From assembly GCF_932526225.1 (NCBI RefSeq), contig NC_064044.1:2919001-2983000 (forward strand): DNA of 64,000 bases. The letters are read 5' to 3'. Origin of the DNA: Nematostella vectensis (lineage: Eukaryota; Cnidaria; Anthozoa; Actiniaria; Edwardsiidae). The notes below the pieces were generated by a model that saw nothing but the letters and a program-made list of their open reading frames with translations, made no database searches and was not told the origin of the DNA. Position 1 is the stretch's first letter. Each line of letters begins with the position of its first letter. Below are positions 47,801 to 57,671 of the stretch, piece after piece. A program made the position numbers and the translations under genes.

Positions 47801-49735
47801 AAATAACAATTTTAAAACACATTCTCAGCTTTCCTTAATCTTATTTTATGCTAACTCTGATGGGGATAGTATTTGAAGATAGCACAATCAGCCCTGTCTA
47901 CTTTCATGGAGCACACCTTGAGTCCACCCCACACCTGAAGAGATGATGCTCTTACCTTTCTCGCCCCAATCAGTGTTGTGATATGGCATTTACAATAAAA
48001 AACAAGATTATATATATATTTTTTTTATATCCAAAGTAGGCACTAAAGTCTTTGTCATACATGTCACACAAACAAGTTGCAGATCTCAGGTATCCCAGTC
48101 AACCCTGCGCGCAGGGTCTAGTTTAATGATAATTGCGACCAATTTCTAATATAATTTTACAGTCTCCAAAGTGCTTTAATCAATTAATATGGTACCCGAC
48201 TACAGGGGAACACTTTTTAAACCAATTTTCGGCGAATGATTTGAGTCCCCTCCCTTACAGAACTGCACTGGTCCTATCCACATGGACCCCAGTTGTCATG
48301 CGCCTCTTCAATGCTTGAGACCTAGAGTTAAAAACCAAAGGAAGACCGGTATGTGGAAAAAATGACAATCGATTTGATCCCCCCCCCCCTTAAGGCCACA
48401 TTTTACTTTGACGAGGGTTCAGGGGGAGGGGGGTTGTAAGACATAGAAATGTTTTATTTGGGAAACGTTATTACATTATTACTGTATACTGGAACAGCAC
48501 TGTTTTGTAATCCAAATAATATAATAGTAAAGGAGAGAGAGAAAAAAAGTGATGTCAGCCTACTGGTTCAATTTAAACGCTTTTCTTTCTAGCACTCCCA
48601 TACAAATGCTGCTATATGTCTTTGAGGTGAAGGATAATTTTCTATGATCCTCGGTAACAAATGGTAAGAAATAACGTGAGCGCAAATACATCAGGCATGT
48701 GTCCACGTGCTTTCCCGATACCCCGTTACATAAGTTTTGTCAAGCTTGTCGCGTACCTGTGAGCTCGAGAGGACAAAACGTTGGCACACGTGACTAGGGC
48801 CACCTGTTAGGTAACTCGCCCAAGTCCTCTACACAGCTGTCATCGCTTAGGGTTTAAGGGGAAAAATTTCTAATTCCGATTTGCAAATTGTGTTCATTTT
48901 GTTCAATAAGTCTGAGCAGAGGCATCATCGCTAAGCCTGATGAGATTATTTTAGCGTCGGCGCCCGCGCATCTGTTTTTTTTCTTTTTATATGGTCCCGC
49001 ATCGAAAGAGATCGATTTGAGATCAAGTGCTTATCAACAGTATAACGTAGAAAGTGTGTCTGCCTCAAACGATTATAGATCTAAATATAACTCTTGGTAG
49101 ATAGGCGCGTACTCAAGATTGGCTGAGGGGGAGAGGGGGGGGGGGGGGTGCGCAGTCATAGGTATCATATGGAAAAAGCATAGTATTTAAAGATTTCTTA
49201 ATAAGAAATGACCCACTTTTTGGCCGTCAGGGGGGGTGCGCGCGCACCCCCCATGTAGGCGCCTGGTAGGGGCTACTTCCACAAACTATATGGAAACTAA
49301 TTGCCATTTTCCTGAAAACGTCTGAAATCCCTTCTTTTGTTGGCTTTATTGATATTTATCTCTAAAAAACGCATGGGTTGCTTTCCAAAAAAACTGATTG
49401 GGGTTATAAGATATATGATTTGGAACAAAGCGGTAAAATATGGAAAACTAATATATTGCTGAACTAGGTTTTCCTATATTTACGGCAAAGAACAGAGAAA
49501 TTGGGGTAATTTATAACTTCATGTATATGTCTTTTTATATTAACATATTAATTTGTAAAAAGCAAAATGCTGTTTTGTAAATTGCTCTATTTTCCTGGCA
49601 AACAAACGGAAGGATTCTAGTAGTAGGATTTTGGCGCAGCTGGCGCAACTTTTTGATCTCCCCAAATTTCATTCCAAAAGTGGCGCAAAAGTCTCCGCAC
49701 ACCTCCGCCAAGCCTCGCGACCTGCGCATGCGCGA
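44815..49735. other. Five-kilobase stretch without supported genes
   Basis: AT-rich, with short ORFs only, none showing domains or splice logic. G-runs at about 48380, 48425 and 49125-49150 and a C/G palindrome at 49230-49255 suggest old MITE remnants. It forms the left flank of the virus-like element. Confidence 0.55.
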
Positions 49736-49737
49736 GT

Positions 49738-50070
49738 TTGCCAGAGATCTCTTGCACGACCAAGCCCACCTGTCAATCACTTTGTCACGTGACGACCACG
49801 ACCACCTGTCAATCACTTTGTCACGTGACGACCACGCCCACCTGTCAATCACTTTGTAAAAAACCTGTCAATCACTTTGTCAAGGACCTGTCAATCACTT
49901 TGTCACGTGATAGCCACGCCCACCTGTCAATCATTTTGTAAAAAAACCTGTCAATCACTTTGTCACGTGATAGCCAAGCCCACCTGTCAATCATTTTGTA
50001 AAAAACCTGTCAATCACTTTGTCAAGAACCTGTCAATCATTTTGTAAAAAACCTATCAATCACTTTGTCA
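49738..50070. repeat. Tandem array at left edge of virus-like element
   Basis: About ten imperfect copies of ACCTGTCAATCACTTTGT, several extended by CACGTGAYRRCCACGCC and others by AAAAA, lie just before the polymerase gene. CACGTG palindromes recur. It may be the terminal region of the element or its upstream control region. The matching right end lies outside the window. Confidence 0.85.
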
Positions 50071-50139
50071 CGTGTCGCACCTAGGGGGAGCTCGAGGGGA
50101 CTAGTCTCTCAGCTTCACATCTAAAAAAGCTTTTGAAAA

Positions 50140-50152
50140 GTGGTTTAAAGAC
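50140..50152 (+). promoter_or_regulatory. TTTAAAGA-type motif before polymerase
   Basis: GTGGTTTAAAGAC ends directly at the polymerase ATG. The motif recurs before most genes of the element and is taken as the core promoter or transcript start region. Confidence 0.6.
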
Positions 50153-53100
50153 ATGGCTGGTTTGATAGAAATGGAGAACCTGAAGGTGAAAGATCTGAAA
50201 GCCCTCGCCAAGGAGCGGGGTATCCCAAGATATTACTGGATGCGGAGAGACGAGCTCGTCGGGGCGCTGACCAGCACGTCACCACCACCACCACCCCGAC
50301 GGGTTCCTTTACCCAAACTTGTCAAAGGGCTGCCACGACCATCCCGCATTACCCCGTCCAACACGTCGGAGAGTATTCTCGACGGCCCGATACCTGAGAT
50401 TAATGTCCCTATTCTAAAACCCTCCCAACCCCCACGGAGTTCCCGCGTCCAATCACTCAAGCATTTTGCAAACAGGGCGGCCAACTTGATCAAGAGCGAG
50501 TTAGACAAGTTTGCGGATTGGATACTATCTTATGTCCCTGAGCCCATCAAAAAGACCGTCAAAGAGGCTGCAGATAAACGGGTCGAACGTCTGAAGGAGA
50601 GGATTAAGCGTCTACACGAGGAGGTGGAAGATCGCTTCACACCCAAGGAACAACAGACGGCGTTGAAGGGGTATCTTAAAACCCACGGAATAGCCGGGCA
50701 GAGAGGTTACGACCCCAAGACATTCATCGCCAGAATCAAACCGAAAGTCTTAGAGCTCATCAGTCAACAAAAAAAGCCTATCAAAGTGAAGTTTATCTTT
50801 ACTTGCGGGTTTATAAAAGAGGATCCGGCTACAGCTCAGATCGAAGAAGAACTGGGATATTTTCATACAGAAAAGCCCGAGATTGTGACAGAGTCGACTG
50901 ATCTCTCTGATTTGTTCGATACGATGACAAATTATTTACTCGGATTAGTTGAGCTGTTCCAGAAGCAAGGCTCCGGATGGCAGTTTGACCAAGTGGAATA
51001 CTTTGACATCAACATAGACCCCTTTGAACCGCTTTCTGGGTCTTCCTATATTCCGCTGCCGCCGAAACTAGCGTCTAAGAAGGCGATCATCAATGTTAAG
51101 AACGAGAATGATCACGAATGTTTCAAGTGGGCAGTAACCTCTGCTGTGTATCCTAGGGAGAAAGATCCTCAAAGGTTCAGTAGACAAATGATAGAGGACT
51201 CTGAGAAATTCGACTGGTCAGGGATAGAGTTCCCCGTCTCACTAAAACAGATTGACAAGTTCGAGAAACAGAACCAGTATACGGTTAATGTGTTTGGATA
51301 CGAAACCAAAATATATCCATTGAGAATCAGTGAGAAGGATCCAGATAATGCAATCAACTTACTTCTCATCTCGGATGATGAGACGAATCATTACTGCTGG
51401 ATAAAGAATATGATGAGATTAGTATCTACTCAAATTGATGAGTTTCATCATACTCGTTTTTTATGCTGTAGATGTCTGAACTCGTTTCGGTGCAAACAAT
51501 CATTAGAAAAACATTCTGAATGCTGCGGCAATCATGAAGCGGTTGGAATAGAGATGCCTAAGATAGATAAGGATGGAAATCTACCCCACATTAAATTCAA
51601 AAACTACAACAGAAAAATGCGCGTCCCCTTTGTTGTCTATGCCGACTTTGAGAGCTTCACAGAGAATATAGACACTTGCTCCCCAGATGGGAGTAAAAGC
51701 TTCACTAAGCAATACCAGAAACACAAACCGTCTGGTTTCTGCTATCTCATCAAGTGTTTCGACGGAGATATATCCCCACCCGAGCTTGTACGGTACACAG
51801 CTGAATCTCCAGACGAAGATATCCCACAGCTTTTCGTAGAGTCTTTGGAGTCAGACATTAAGAAAATTTACGATAAGTTCAGGTTCCCTAAGAAGGTGAA
51901 AATGACTCCGAAGGACAAAATCGCCTATAACGACGCCACTCACTGCCACATCTGTGAGGGTGAATTAGGGGGAGACAAGGTTTTGGACCATTGCCACCTC
52001 ACCGGAAAGTACAGAGGTGCTGCTCACAACGCATGCAACTTAGATCACAAAATTCCAAAGTTCTTTCCTGTTATCTTTCACAATCTGTCTGGGTACGACA
52101 GCCATCTATTTATCAAGAACCTTGGTACATCGGAAGGTAAAATAAACTGTATACCTAATAACGAGGAAAAGTATATTTCTTTCACAAAACAGATTGTAGT
52201 CGACAGTTTCACGAACAAGGAGGGCAACAAGATTGATGTTAAACGTGATATCAGATTTATCGACAGTTTCAGGTTTATGTCGGCCAGTCTCGACAGTCTA
52301 GTGGGTAATATGTCAAGGGAGTGCTTCAAAAACCTGGCGGAGTACTATGAGGGGGAGGAGCTCCAGCTGTTGTTGAGGAAGGGTGTTTTCCCTTACGACT
52401 GGTTCGACGGCTTTAGCAAGCTCGACGCAACACAGCTCCCACAGAGAGAGGCGTTCCACTCCAAACTCAACGACACCGACATATCGGAGGAGGATCACCT
52501 GCACGCGCGGAGAGTGTGGGAGGCCTTTGGGATGGGGACCATGAGGGATTACCACAATCTGTACCTAGAGTCGGATGTGTTGCTTTTAGCTGACGTTTTC
52601 GAGAACTTTAGGGACGTTTGTCTCAAGAATTACGGTCTGGACCCCGCTTGGTACTACACAGCGCCAGGGTTGGCTTGGGATGCAGCGTTGAAGACCACCA
52701 AGGTGAGGCTAGAGCTTCTAACGGACTATGACATGTTGCTCATGATTGAGAAGGGCATCCGTGGGGGTGTCTCCATGATAAGCAACAGACATGGGGAGGC
52801 AAATAACCCTTACATGAAGGAGTATGACCCTGACCTACCCACAAAATATATCACCTACCTTGATGCTAACAATTTGTATGGCTGGGCGATGAGCAACCCT
52901 TTACCGACTCACGGTTTCAGGTGGATGGGTGACCAAGAGCTGTCAGGTTGGAGAGACCGCCCATGCATTCTGGAGGTTGACTTGGAGTACCCTCACCACC
53001 TACATGACTTACACAACGATTACCCACTAGCCCCGGAATCTATCGGGCTAGGCAATGTGGACAAGTTGGTCCCCAACCTTAACGACAAGACGAAGTACGT

Positions 53101-54079
53101 TATCCACCATGAGACTCTGAGACTTTATGTGAGTTTTGGGCTAAAAGTCACCAAGATTCACAGGGGTGTCACTTTTGAGGAGTCTGCTTGGCTGGAGCCC
53201 TACATTGACTTGAACACCGATCTGAGAGCCAAGGCGACAAACGATTTTGAGAAAGATTTTTTCAAGTTAATGAACAACTCCGTCTTTGGTAAGACTATGG
53301 AGAACATTAGGAACAGGGTGGACATTCGGTTGGTGACGGACGAGAAGCAGGCCAAGAAGCTCATATCAAAGCCGAACTATCAACACCGCACCATCTTTTG
53401 CGAGAATCTAGCCGCCATCCACATGAAGAAGACAAAGCTGATCTTCAACAAGCCTGTCTACTTGGGCATGTCCATTCTGGACCTGAGTAAGACGCTCATG
53501 TACGATTTCCACTACAACTTCGTCAAGCCTAAGTACGGTGAGGATGCAAAGCTCTTATTCACTGATACTGACAGCCTGATGTATGAGATCGAGACGAAAG
53601 ACTTTTACGAGGACATCAGCGGGGATGTGAGGTCCATGTTCGACACCAGCAACTTTCCGAAGGGTCACCCATCTGGTATTGAGGTGGGTGTGAACAAGAA
53701 AGTCATCGGAATGTTTAAAGATGAGGCTGGGGGCCAGCAAATTACAGAATTTGTAGGACTGAGGGCCAAACTTTACTCGTACAAGATGGATGAAGGTAAA
53801 GAAGAAAAGAAATGCAAGGGCGTTAAGAGAGCAGTCGTCAAGAAGAGCATCGGTTTCGATGACTACAAGGATTGCTTATTTGGTAAGAAACCTCAGATGA
53901 GACTTATGAATGTCATCAGAAGTCATAAGCATGATGTTTACACTGAAACGGTGAACAAGGTCGCTCTATCTCATGAGGATGACAAGCGAATCATCTGTGA
54001 TGATGGTATTCACACCTTCGCTCACGGTCATTTCAGAACGCTATTAGGTGGTGGCTCAGTATCTTCAGGGACGACTTGA
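50153..54079 (+). CDS. polB: Protein-primed family B DNA polymerase
   Basis: 1308 residues, the replicative polymerase of Maverick-type elements. Residues about 8-40 form a SAP-like helix-turn-helix (VKDLKALAKERG), followed by a proline-rich linker and a charged helical region. The conserved pre-exonuclease block SYIPLPPKLASKKAIINV lies near 295-315. The exonuclease has DFE near 498-500, NLSGYD near 643 and YLESD near 803. An endonuclease VII-like insertion with CHIC and DHCHLTGKYRG lies near 597-630. Polymerase motifs are LDANNLYG (near 904), NNSVFGKTMEN (near 1040) and the catalytic FTDTDSLMYE (near 1136-1146). All key residues are present and the frame is intact. It converges on and overlaps the integrase gene by 52 bp. 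The polymerase starts DNA synthesis from a protein primer; the primer here is not identified. Confidence 0.95.
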   Translation: MAGLIEMENLKVKDLKALAKERGIPRYYWMRRDELVGALTSTSPPPPPRRVPLPKLVKGLPRPSRITPSNTSESILDGPIPEINVPILKPSQPPRSSRVQSLKHFANRAANLIKSELDKFADWILSYVPEPIKKTVKEAADKRVERLKERIKRLHEEVEDRFTPKEQQTALKGYLKTHGIAGQRGYDPKTFIARIKPKVLELISQQKKPIKVKFIFTCGFIKEDPATAQIEEELGYFHTEKPEIVTESTDLSDLFDTMTNYLLGLVELFQKQGSGWQFDQVEYFDINIDPFEPLSGSSYIPLPPKLASKKAIINVKNENDHECFKWAVTSAVYPREKDPQRFSRQMIEDSEKFDWSGIEFPVSLKQIDKFEKQNQYTVNVFGYETKIYPLRISEKDPDNAINLLLISDDETNHYCWIKNMMRLVSTQIDEFHHTRFLCCRCLNSFRCKQSLEKHSECCGNHEAVGIEMPKIDKDGNLPHIKFKNYNRKMRVPFVVYADFESFTENIDTCSPDGSKSFTKQYQKHKPSGFCYLIKCFDGDISPPELVRYTAESPDEDIPQLFVESLESDIKKIYDKFRFPKKVKMTPKDKIAYNDATHCHICEGELGGDKVLDHCHLTGKYRGAAHNACNLDHKIPKFFPVIFHNLSGYDSHLFIKNLGTSEGKINCIPNNEEKYISFTKQIVVDSFTNKEGNKIDVKRDIRFIDSFRFMSASLDSLVGNMSRECFKNLAEYYEGEELQLLLRKGVFPYDWFDGFSKLDATQLPQREAFHSKLNDTDISEEDHLHARRVWEAFGMGTMRDYHNLYLESDVLLLADVFENFRDVCLKNYGLDPAWYYTAPGLAWDAALKTTKVRLELLTDYDMLLMIEKGIRGGVSMISNRHGEANNPYMKEYDPDLPTKYITYLDANNLYGWAMSNPLPTHGFRWMGDQELSGWRDRPCILEVDLEYPHHLHDLHNDYPLAPESIGLGNVDKLVPNLNDKTKYVIHHETLRLYVSFGLKVTKIHRGVTFEESAWLEPYIDLNTDLRAKATNDFEKDFFKLMNNSVFGKTMENIRNRVDIRLVTDEKQAKKLISKPNYQHRTIFCENLAAIHMKKTKLIFNKPVYLGMSILDLSKTLMYDFHYNFVKPKYGEDAKLLFTDTDSLMYEIETKDFYEDISGDVRSMFDTSNFPKGHPSGIEVGVNKKVIGMFKDEAGGQQITEFVGLRAKLYSYKMDEGKEEKKCKGVKRAVVKKSIGFDDYKDCLFGKKPQMRLMNVIRSHKHDVYTETVNKVALSHEDDKRIICDDGIHTFAHGHFRTLLGGGSVSSGTT

Positions 54080-55020
54080 AGTTCTTCCCTAACGAACGAC
54101 CTCCTTGGAGCGCCTTCGGAGAGGTAGTACAACACAGGCTGTCCAACTGAAACAACACTGCGTGATAGATCAAACACTTTTAAACTCCAAATAGGGTCTG
54201 TGGCTCGTCTGCGTTCACCTCCTTCCTCTTCTCCAGGAGCTAATAGATATCTAACTCTAACCCCTGGTGGTAGTCTAACTTCGTCAAGTCCAACAGGCCG
54301 CTTATACGTTGGAGGATCAATATCAACCTCTTTCAAACCAATAGATTTTACAGGCTCTTTGCCAGTAATTCTTATGGGTTGACTATTCAGAGTCTTCAAA
54401 ACATCTGGCAATCGTTTCACCCAAACTCTGGACCGATCATCGCTAATCATTTCTTGAGCATACTGATGAGAAAACAACCTCTCCGCCAGTGTTCTATTGG
54501 CGCGTTCGACAAAAGCCTGTGCGCGATGGTTCCCAGCTTCGCTTCGCTGGATGGTAACCCCCTTCTTTTTCATAATCTTCGTTACCTCTCCCCTAAATTC
54601 TGTCCCCGGATCGACAATCACCGTATGAGGCCATTTAAGTTTTCTGGAGTATATCTTTTCAAACCCTTTAGCAATTCCACTCGAATCCTTGGTAGTCAGT
54701 GCTTCTGCATCTTTATATCTCGAGGCAATATCAATCACGACCAACGCGTAACGGTAGGTTTTTCTGCCTACGTTATCGTGGGGCATAAACAACAGATCGG
54801 CTTGGTGAATCTGATTAGGTTTATTCACAGTCCAATGCGGTCTGGGGACATACTTTGGAGCTGGGAGATAGATCTGCCACAACGCCTGTTTTTCAAGCCA
54901 CCTCTTAGCCTCGGCTTCACTGACTTTAGCGACACTAGCTAACTTATAAATAGCTGAATACCCTTTCCAGTATCCATCGGTGGAATAGTATATTTTTGAT
55001 AACCTGCTTTCGTTACTCAT
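54028..55020 (-). CDS. int: Retroviral-type integrase (rve family)
   Basis: 330 residues, expected to insert the element's DNA into the host chromosome. The catalytic triad is visible: Asp75 (HQADLLF), Asp137 (VDPGTEFRG) and Glu172 (AQAFVERANRT), with 34 residues between the last two, as in DDE integrases. The N-terminus is a helical DNA-binding-like part. The C-terminus (VGQPVLYYLSEG and beyond) looks like the chromodomain/SH3-like tail of Maverick integrases, which resemble C. elegans F54H12.3. It reads opposite to its neighbours: tail-to-tail with polymerase and head-to-head with the capsid gene, only 33 bp away. No disruption seen. Confidence 0.94.
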   Translation of the reverse strand: MSNESRLSKIYYSTDGYWKGYSAIYKLASVAKVSEAEAKRWLEKQALWQIYLPAPKYVPRPHWTVNKPNQIHQADLLFMPHDNVGRKTYRYALVVIDIASRYKDAEALTTKDSSGIAKGFEKIYSRKLKWPHTVIVDPGTEFRGEVTKIMKKKGVTIQRSEAGNHRAQAFVERANRTLAERLFSHQYAQEMISDDRSRVWVKRLPDVLKTLNSQPIRITGKEPVKSIGLKEVDIDPPTYKRPVGLDEVRLPPGVRVRYLLAPGEEEGGERRRATDPIWSLKVFDLSRSVVSVGQPVLYYLSEGAPRRSFVREELQVVPEDTEPPPNSVLK

Positions 55021-55027
55021 TTAAAGA
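55020..55027. promoter_or_regulatory. TTTAAAGA in divergent integrase/capsid promoter
   Basis: The 33-bp gap between the integrase and capsid start codons contains TTTAAAGA. TTTAAA is palindromic and touches the integrase ATG, so one site could serve both directions. Confidence 0.5.
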
Positions 55028-55053
55028 TTATCTCTCTTTTCTTAAAATAAAAG

Positions 55054-56292
55054 ATGGCACAAGCGATATCAGAAAAAATTAACCCAAACAGGATCCCACG
55101 GGAACCCTTCGGCCTGAAAGCGGAATCGTCGCTGAATCGGATTACATTCAATCCCTCATCGGCAAGTCCTGGAGAAACCCTCTATATAAATATTCCAAAA
55201 CTTGCTGAAAATGTAGTGATTGTTCCAGGTAGTGTATCCTTACTATTTGACTTAAACGTCACAGGACACGCGAATAATACTCTCGTCAACAACGTTGGCC
55301 GGAACCTAGTGTCAAGGCTCAAGATTCTTTTCGGTGGAGAAACACTACAGGATACTCAAAGATACGATCTCTTCCAAACCTATCACGACTTATACTTACA
55401 AGCTGAAGATCGTGAGGATAGAATAAAACAAGGTATCTCCTCTGAAAACATGAGGAAGCTCAGGACAAATGCAGGTGACAAAGCGACATCAGATGCTAAG
55501 GAAGTAGCTCTTGCAGCAGTTCACAACACCAAGTACTGCATTCCACTCGACCATCCTATTCTCGGCGAGCATGGGGTCTTTTATCCAAAGGCGTTACCTC
55601 ATCCGCTAATCTTTGAAATTACTCTAGCCCCAGTTTCCGACGTCGTTGTTTATGCTGACACGGTCAAGACTCCAACGTACACAATCACAAACCTCGAGTT
55701 GGAATATGCTTGCATCTCAAGTGAATACTTGGCTCGTGAGGCGTTGTCGGCTTATCAGGTTGGTAGAGGATTCTTTTACGAGAACGTCATTCTCCACAAA
55801 ACGTTCACCATCTCCAAACCTAATGATGGTGTCATAAACGAGCACATTAATCTGCCGAGGAGGTCAATGACAGGGATATTGTGCCTGTTCACAGAGAGCT
55901 ACACCGGAGGAGCAAGGGATTCCGAAAAGTTTGTCAATCCAAGCATCACATCGATCAACATTAATGTGGATGGCATGCCAAACCGTCTCTACTCCAAGGG
56001 GATGACACCGCCGGACCTCTGGGAGTCGGTAAAGAAACGTTTCGGTAGAGAGGGTGTTAAGCAAAAGGATTTTTACGCTAATAACAAGTTTGCTCTGTGG
56101 GTCGACTTGAGGGCACATCCAGATAACAGCATTCACGGAGGAGGTCTGGTCTTGAACAACACGCGGGACGGAGTAAAACTAGAAATGAAACGGAAAGTTG
56201 GAGGAACGGGAAACATCACCTGCTACATGTTTGTAGTAGCCGACGCGTTGATGGAGGTTATGAACTCGAATTTGAGAGCAATCATGTATTAA
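55054..56292 (+). CDS. Probable major capsid protein
   Basis: 412 residues, rich in beta-type sequence. Segments such as ETLYINIPKLAENVVIVPGS, LKILFGGETLQDTQRYD and the C-terminal NITCYMFVVADALMEVM are compatible with a double jelly-roll capsid. I base the assignment on its place between integrase and packaging ATPase, its size, and likeness to the F54H12.2-type proteins of nematode Polintons, recalled rather than searched. A structure prediction would settle whether it is the hexon-like capsid protein. The frame is intact and no membrane segment is seen. It starts 27 bp after a TTTAAAGA motif. Confidence 0.65.
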   Translation: MAQAISEKINPNRIPREPFGLKAESSLNRITFNPSSASPGETLYINIPKLAENVVIVPGSVSLLFDLNVTGHANNTLVNNVGRNLVSRLKILFGGETLQDTQRYDLFQTYHDLYLQAEDREDRIKQGISSENMRKLRTNAGDKATSDAKEVALAAVHNTKYCIPLDHPILGEHGVFYPKALPHPLIFEITLAPVSDVVVYADTVKTPTYTITNLELEYACISSEYLAREALSAYQVGRGFFYENVILHKTFTISKPNDGVINEHINLPRRSMTGILCLFTESYTGGARDSEKFVNPSITSININVDGMPNRLYSKGMTPPDLWESVKKRFGREGVKQKDFYANNKFALWVDLRAHPDNSIHGGGLVLNNTRDGVKLEMKRKVGGTGNITCYMFVVADALMEVMNSNLRAIMY

Positions 56293-56320
56293 AAAGGACT
56301 TGTGTGATAATACAAAAAGA

Positions 56321-56947
56321 ATGGAAGAATTACGGGAAAAAGTTCCTTTTCATTGTATTATCACAGGACCTACTAATTGTGGGAAGACAAAGTACCTCAC
56401 GGAACAGCTCCGAGGGCCGTTCCGGCATGTGTTTGAATACATTGTGTTGATTTGTCCGACTTATGCGAAAAACAAGTCCTATCGTAGATTTGCTCACGGA
56501 GATAAACGTTTCTTGGTATTATCGCCGGATGCTAGTAACACCGATGAGATTAACGAGTTACTAACAGATTGTGCGGTGCTATTTTCTGGTACAAATACGT
56601 TACTCGTTTTGGATGACTGTGCTGTATCGAAAGATCTAAAGCAACGCTCGAACAAGTTTATCAATCTAGCGTTCTCAGGGAGACACGAAGGATTATCAGT
56701 GTGGGTATTGACGCAACAATTAACATCCATAGCAAAGCCCTTCCGTGATAACGTCGCCTGTGTGGTCACATTCCATAATCCATCTCAAATTGGCACCAAA
56801 ACACTGTTTGAAGATTATGGAGGTGATTTAGACGTCGAGACTCGTAAAAAGTTCGTAGAACTGCTGAAAACTGAAAAGTATTCCAGACTCTGTTTCTGTC
56901 TACGGCATCCATTCCAAAATTATTTGGAGATTCCTGCCACGCGGTGA
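56321..56947 (+). CDS. A32-like genome packaging ATPase
   Basis: 208 residues of the FtsK/HerA-type packaging ATPases found in Mavericks, adintoviruses and large DNA viruses; it drives DNA into the capsid. Walker A is GPTNCGKT (Lys22, Thr23). Walker B is LLVLDD (Asp98, Asp99). The later motif VWVLTQQLTSIAKPFRDNV matches the family. The ATG at 56321 is chosen because the ORF upstream has no ATG, only a TTG at 56300. It begins 29 bp after the capsid gene's stop, so the two may be co-transcribed. Confidence 0.93.
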   Translation: MEELREKVPFHCIITGPTNCGKTKYLTEQLRGPFRHVFEYIVLICPTYAKNKSYRRFAHGDKRFLVLSPDASNTDEINELLTDCAVLFSGTNTLLVLDDCAVSKDLKQRSNKFINLAFSGRHEGLSVWVLTQQLTSIAKPFRDNVACVVTFHNPSQIGTKTLFEDYGGDLDVETRKKFVELLKTEKYSRLCFCLRHPFQNYLEIPATR

Positions 56948-56967
56948 GCTCTAGGGCCAGCCCCTCG
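56946..56967. repeat. Dispersed GC-rich palindrome, copy 2
   Basis: GAGCTC-AGGG-CAG-CCCCTCG arms form an imperfect palindrome just after the ATPase stop codon. It belongs to the family at 50081, 57049, 57884, 58041 and 60556. Confidence 0.6.
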
Positions 56968-56973
56968 AAGTGG

Positions 56974-57009
56974 TTTAAAAACATCTTGGTCTACTTACAA
57001 AATAAGATG
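56974..57009 (+). promoter_or_regulatory. TTTAAA motif plus start-codon hairpin
   Basis: TTTAAAAA is followed by CATCTT and, 16 bases later, AAGATG, whose last three bases are the start codon. This six-bp stem matches the stronger hairpins at 57645, 58818 and 61198 and supports 57007 as the start. Confidence 0.5.
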
Positions 57010-57549
57010 GCAAGCGTCGAGGATTACATGGAAGAGAAACCCGAGTCTGAGGGAGCCCGAGGGGCTAGCTCGAAGGGCGAGCCTCCCGAAGATGATGTTG
57101 AAGTCAAACGAGAATCGCTGGCTATTCTCGCATCTCTTGGGACTACGAAGGAATTTCTTGGTGTCGGTATGAGTCTTGGTGATATCAAGAAGCTCTCGGC
57201 GAAAGACGTCGAGAAATACTTTGTTCGCTACCAGACTGTCTTAGGCAAGCAAGTTACTGATGGATTAGTAGAATCAGCACTTCAAGTGGTGTCTCAAGTC
57301 ATTTCCTACGTGGTTCCTGTAGATGACACCGAAGCGCTTAGCAAAGACTTACAGAACGACGAGTTGGTTAAACGCGAATTGTCAAACTTTGCAGGTCTCT
57401 TGGTATTGAAGGGAGGAAGGATGGTAGCACTTGCTAGCGGTCTCTTTCGGGTCGCTAAGCATGTTAAACTAACACCTTCTTCGCAGGAGACTTCCAACAA
57501 ACTTCAGGAAGTTTCAAGCACACCTGAGCAAGCTCTTGAGCACACCTGA
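57007..57549 (+). CDS. Virus-like element protein, 180 residues
   Basis: The ATG at 57007 is preferred over an upstream ATG (56944), because it follows the TTTAAA motif and hairpin. Residues 1-30 are acidic and include the translated dispersed palindrome (EGARGASSKGE). The rest is predicted helical, with moderately hydrophobic stretches (VTDGLVESALQVVSQVISYV) but no sure membrane segment. The coding end runs into a 22-bp tandem repeat. Family not recognised; a structural or core protein is possible. Confidence 0.75.
   Translation: MASVEDYMEEKPESEGARGASSKGEPPEDDVEVKRESLAILASLGTTKEFLGVGMSLGDIKKLSAKDVEKYFVRYQTVLGKQVTDGLVESALQVVSQVISYVVPVDDTEALSKDLQNDELVKRELSNFAGLLVLKGGRMVALASGLFRVAKHVKLTPSSQETSNKLQEVSSTPEQALEHT
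57049..57089. repeat. Dispersed palindrome inside a gene, copy 3
   Basis: GAGGGAGC-CGAGGGGCTAGC-CGAGCCTCCC arms lie inside the coding region at 57007-57549 and are translated in frame. Confidence 0.65.
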
Positions 57550-57630
57550 GCAAGCTCTTGAGCACACCTGAGCAAGCTCTTAAGCACAACTGAGCAAGCT
57601 CTTGAGCACACCTGAGCAAGCTCTTAAGCA
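57516..57630. repeat. 22-bp tandem repeat
   Basis: Five copies of ACCTGAGCAAGCTCTTGAG-type units. Each contains a small palindrome around AGCTCTT. The first copy covers the last codons of the preceding gene and the rest lie between genes. Confidence 0.9.
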
Positions 57631-57637
57631 TGATGTG

Positions 57638-57671
57638 ATTTAAAGATTCTTTATTCAGTGAGTAAAGAATC
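57638..57671 (+). promoter_or_regulatory. TTTAAAGA plus perfect 9-bp hairpin
   Basis: GATTTAAAGA is followed by a stem GATTCTTTA / TAAAGAATC with a nine-base loop, ending exactly before ATG 57672. Confidence 0.7.

Noticed and set aside
48888-49100. Small ORF of 70 codons
   Set aside because: No domain, no splice signals, and it is followed by G-runs typical of repeats.
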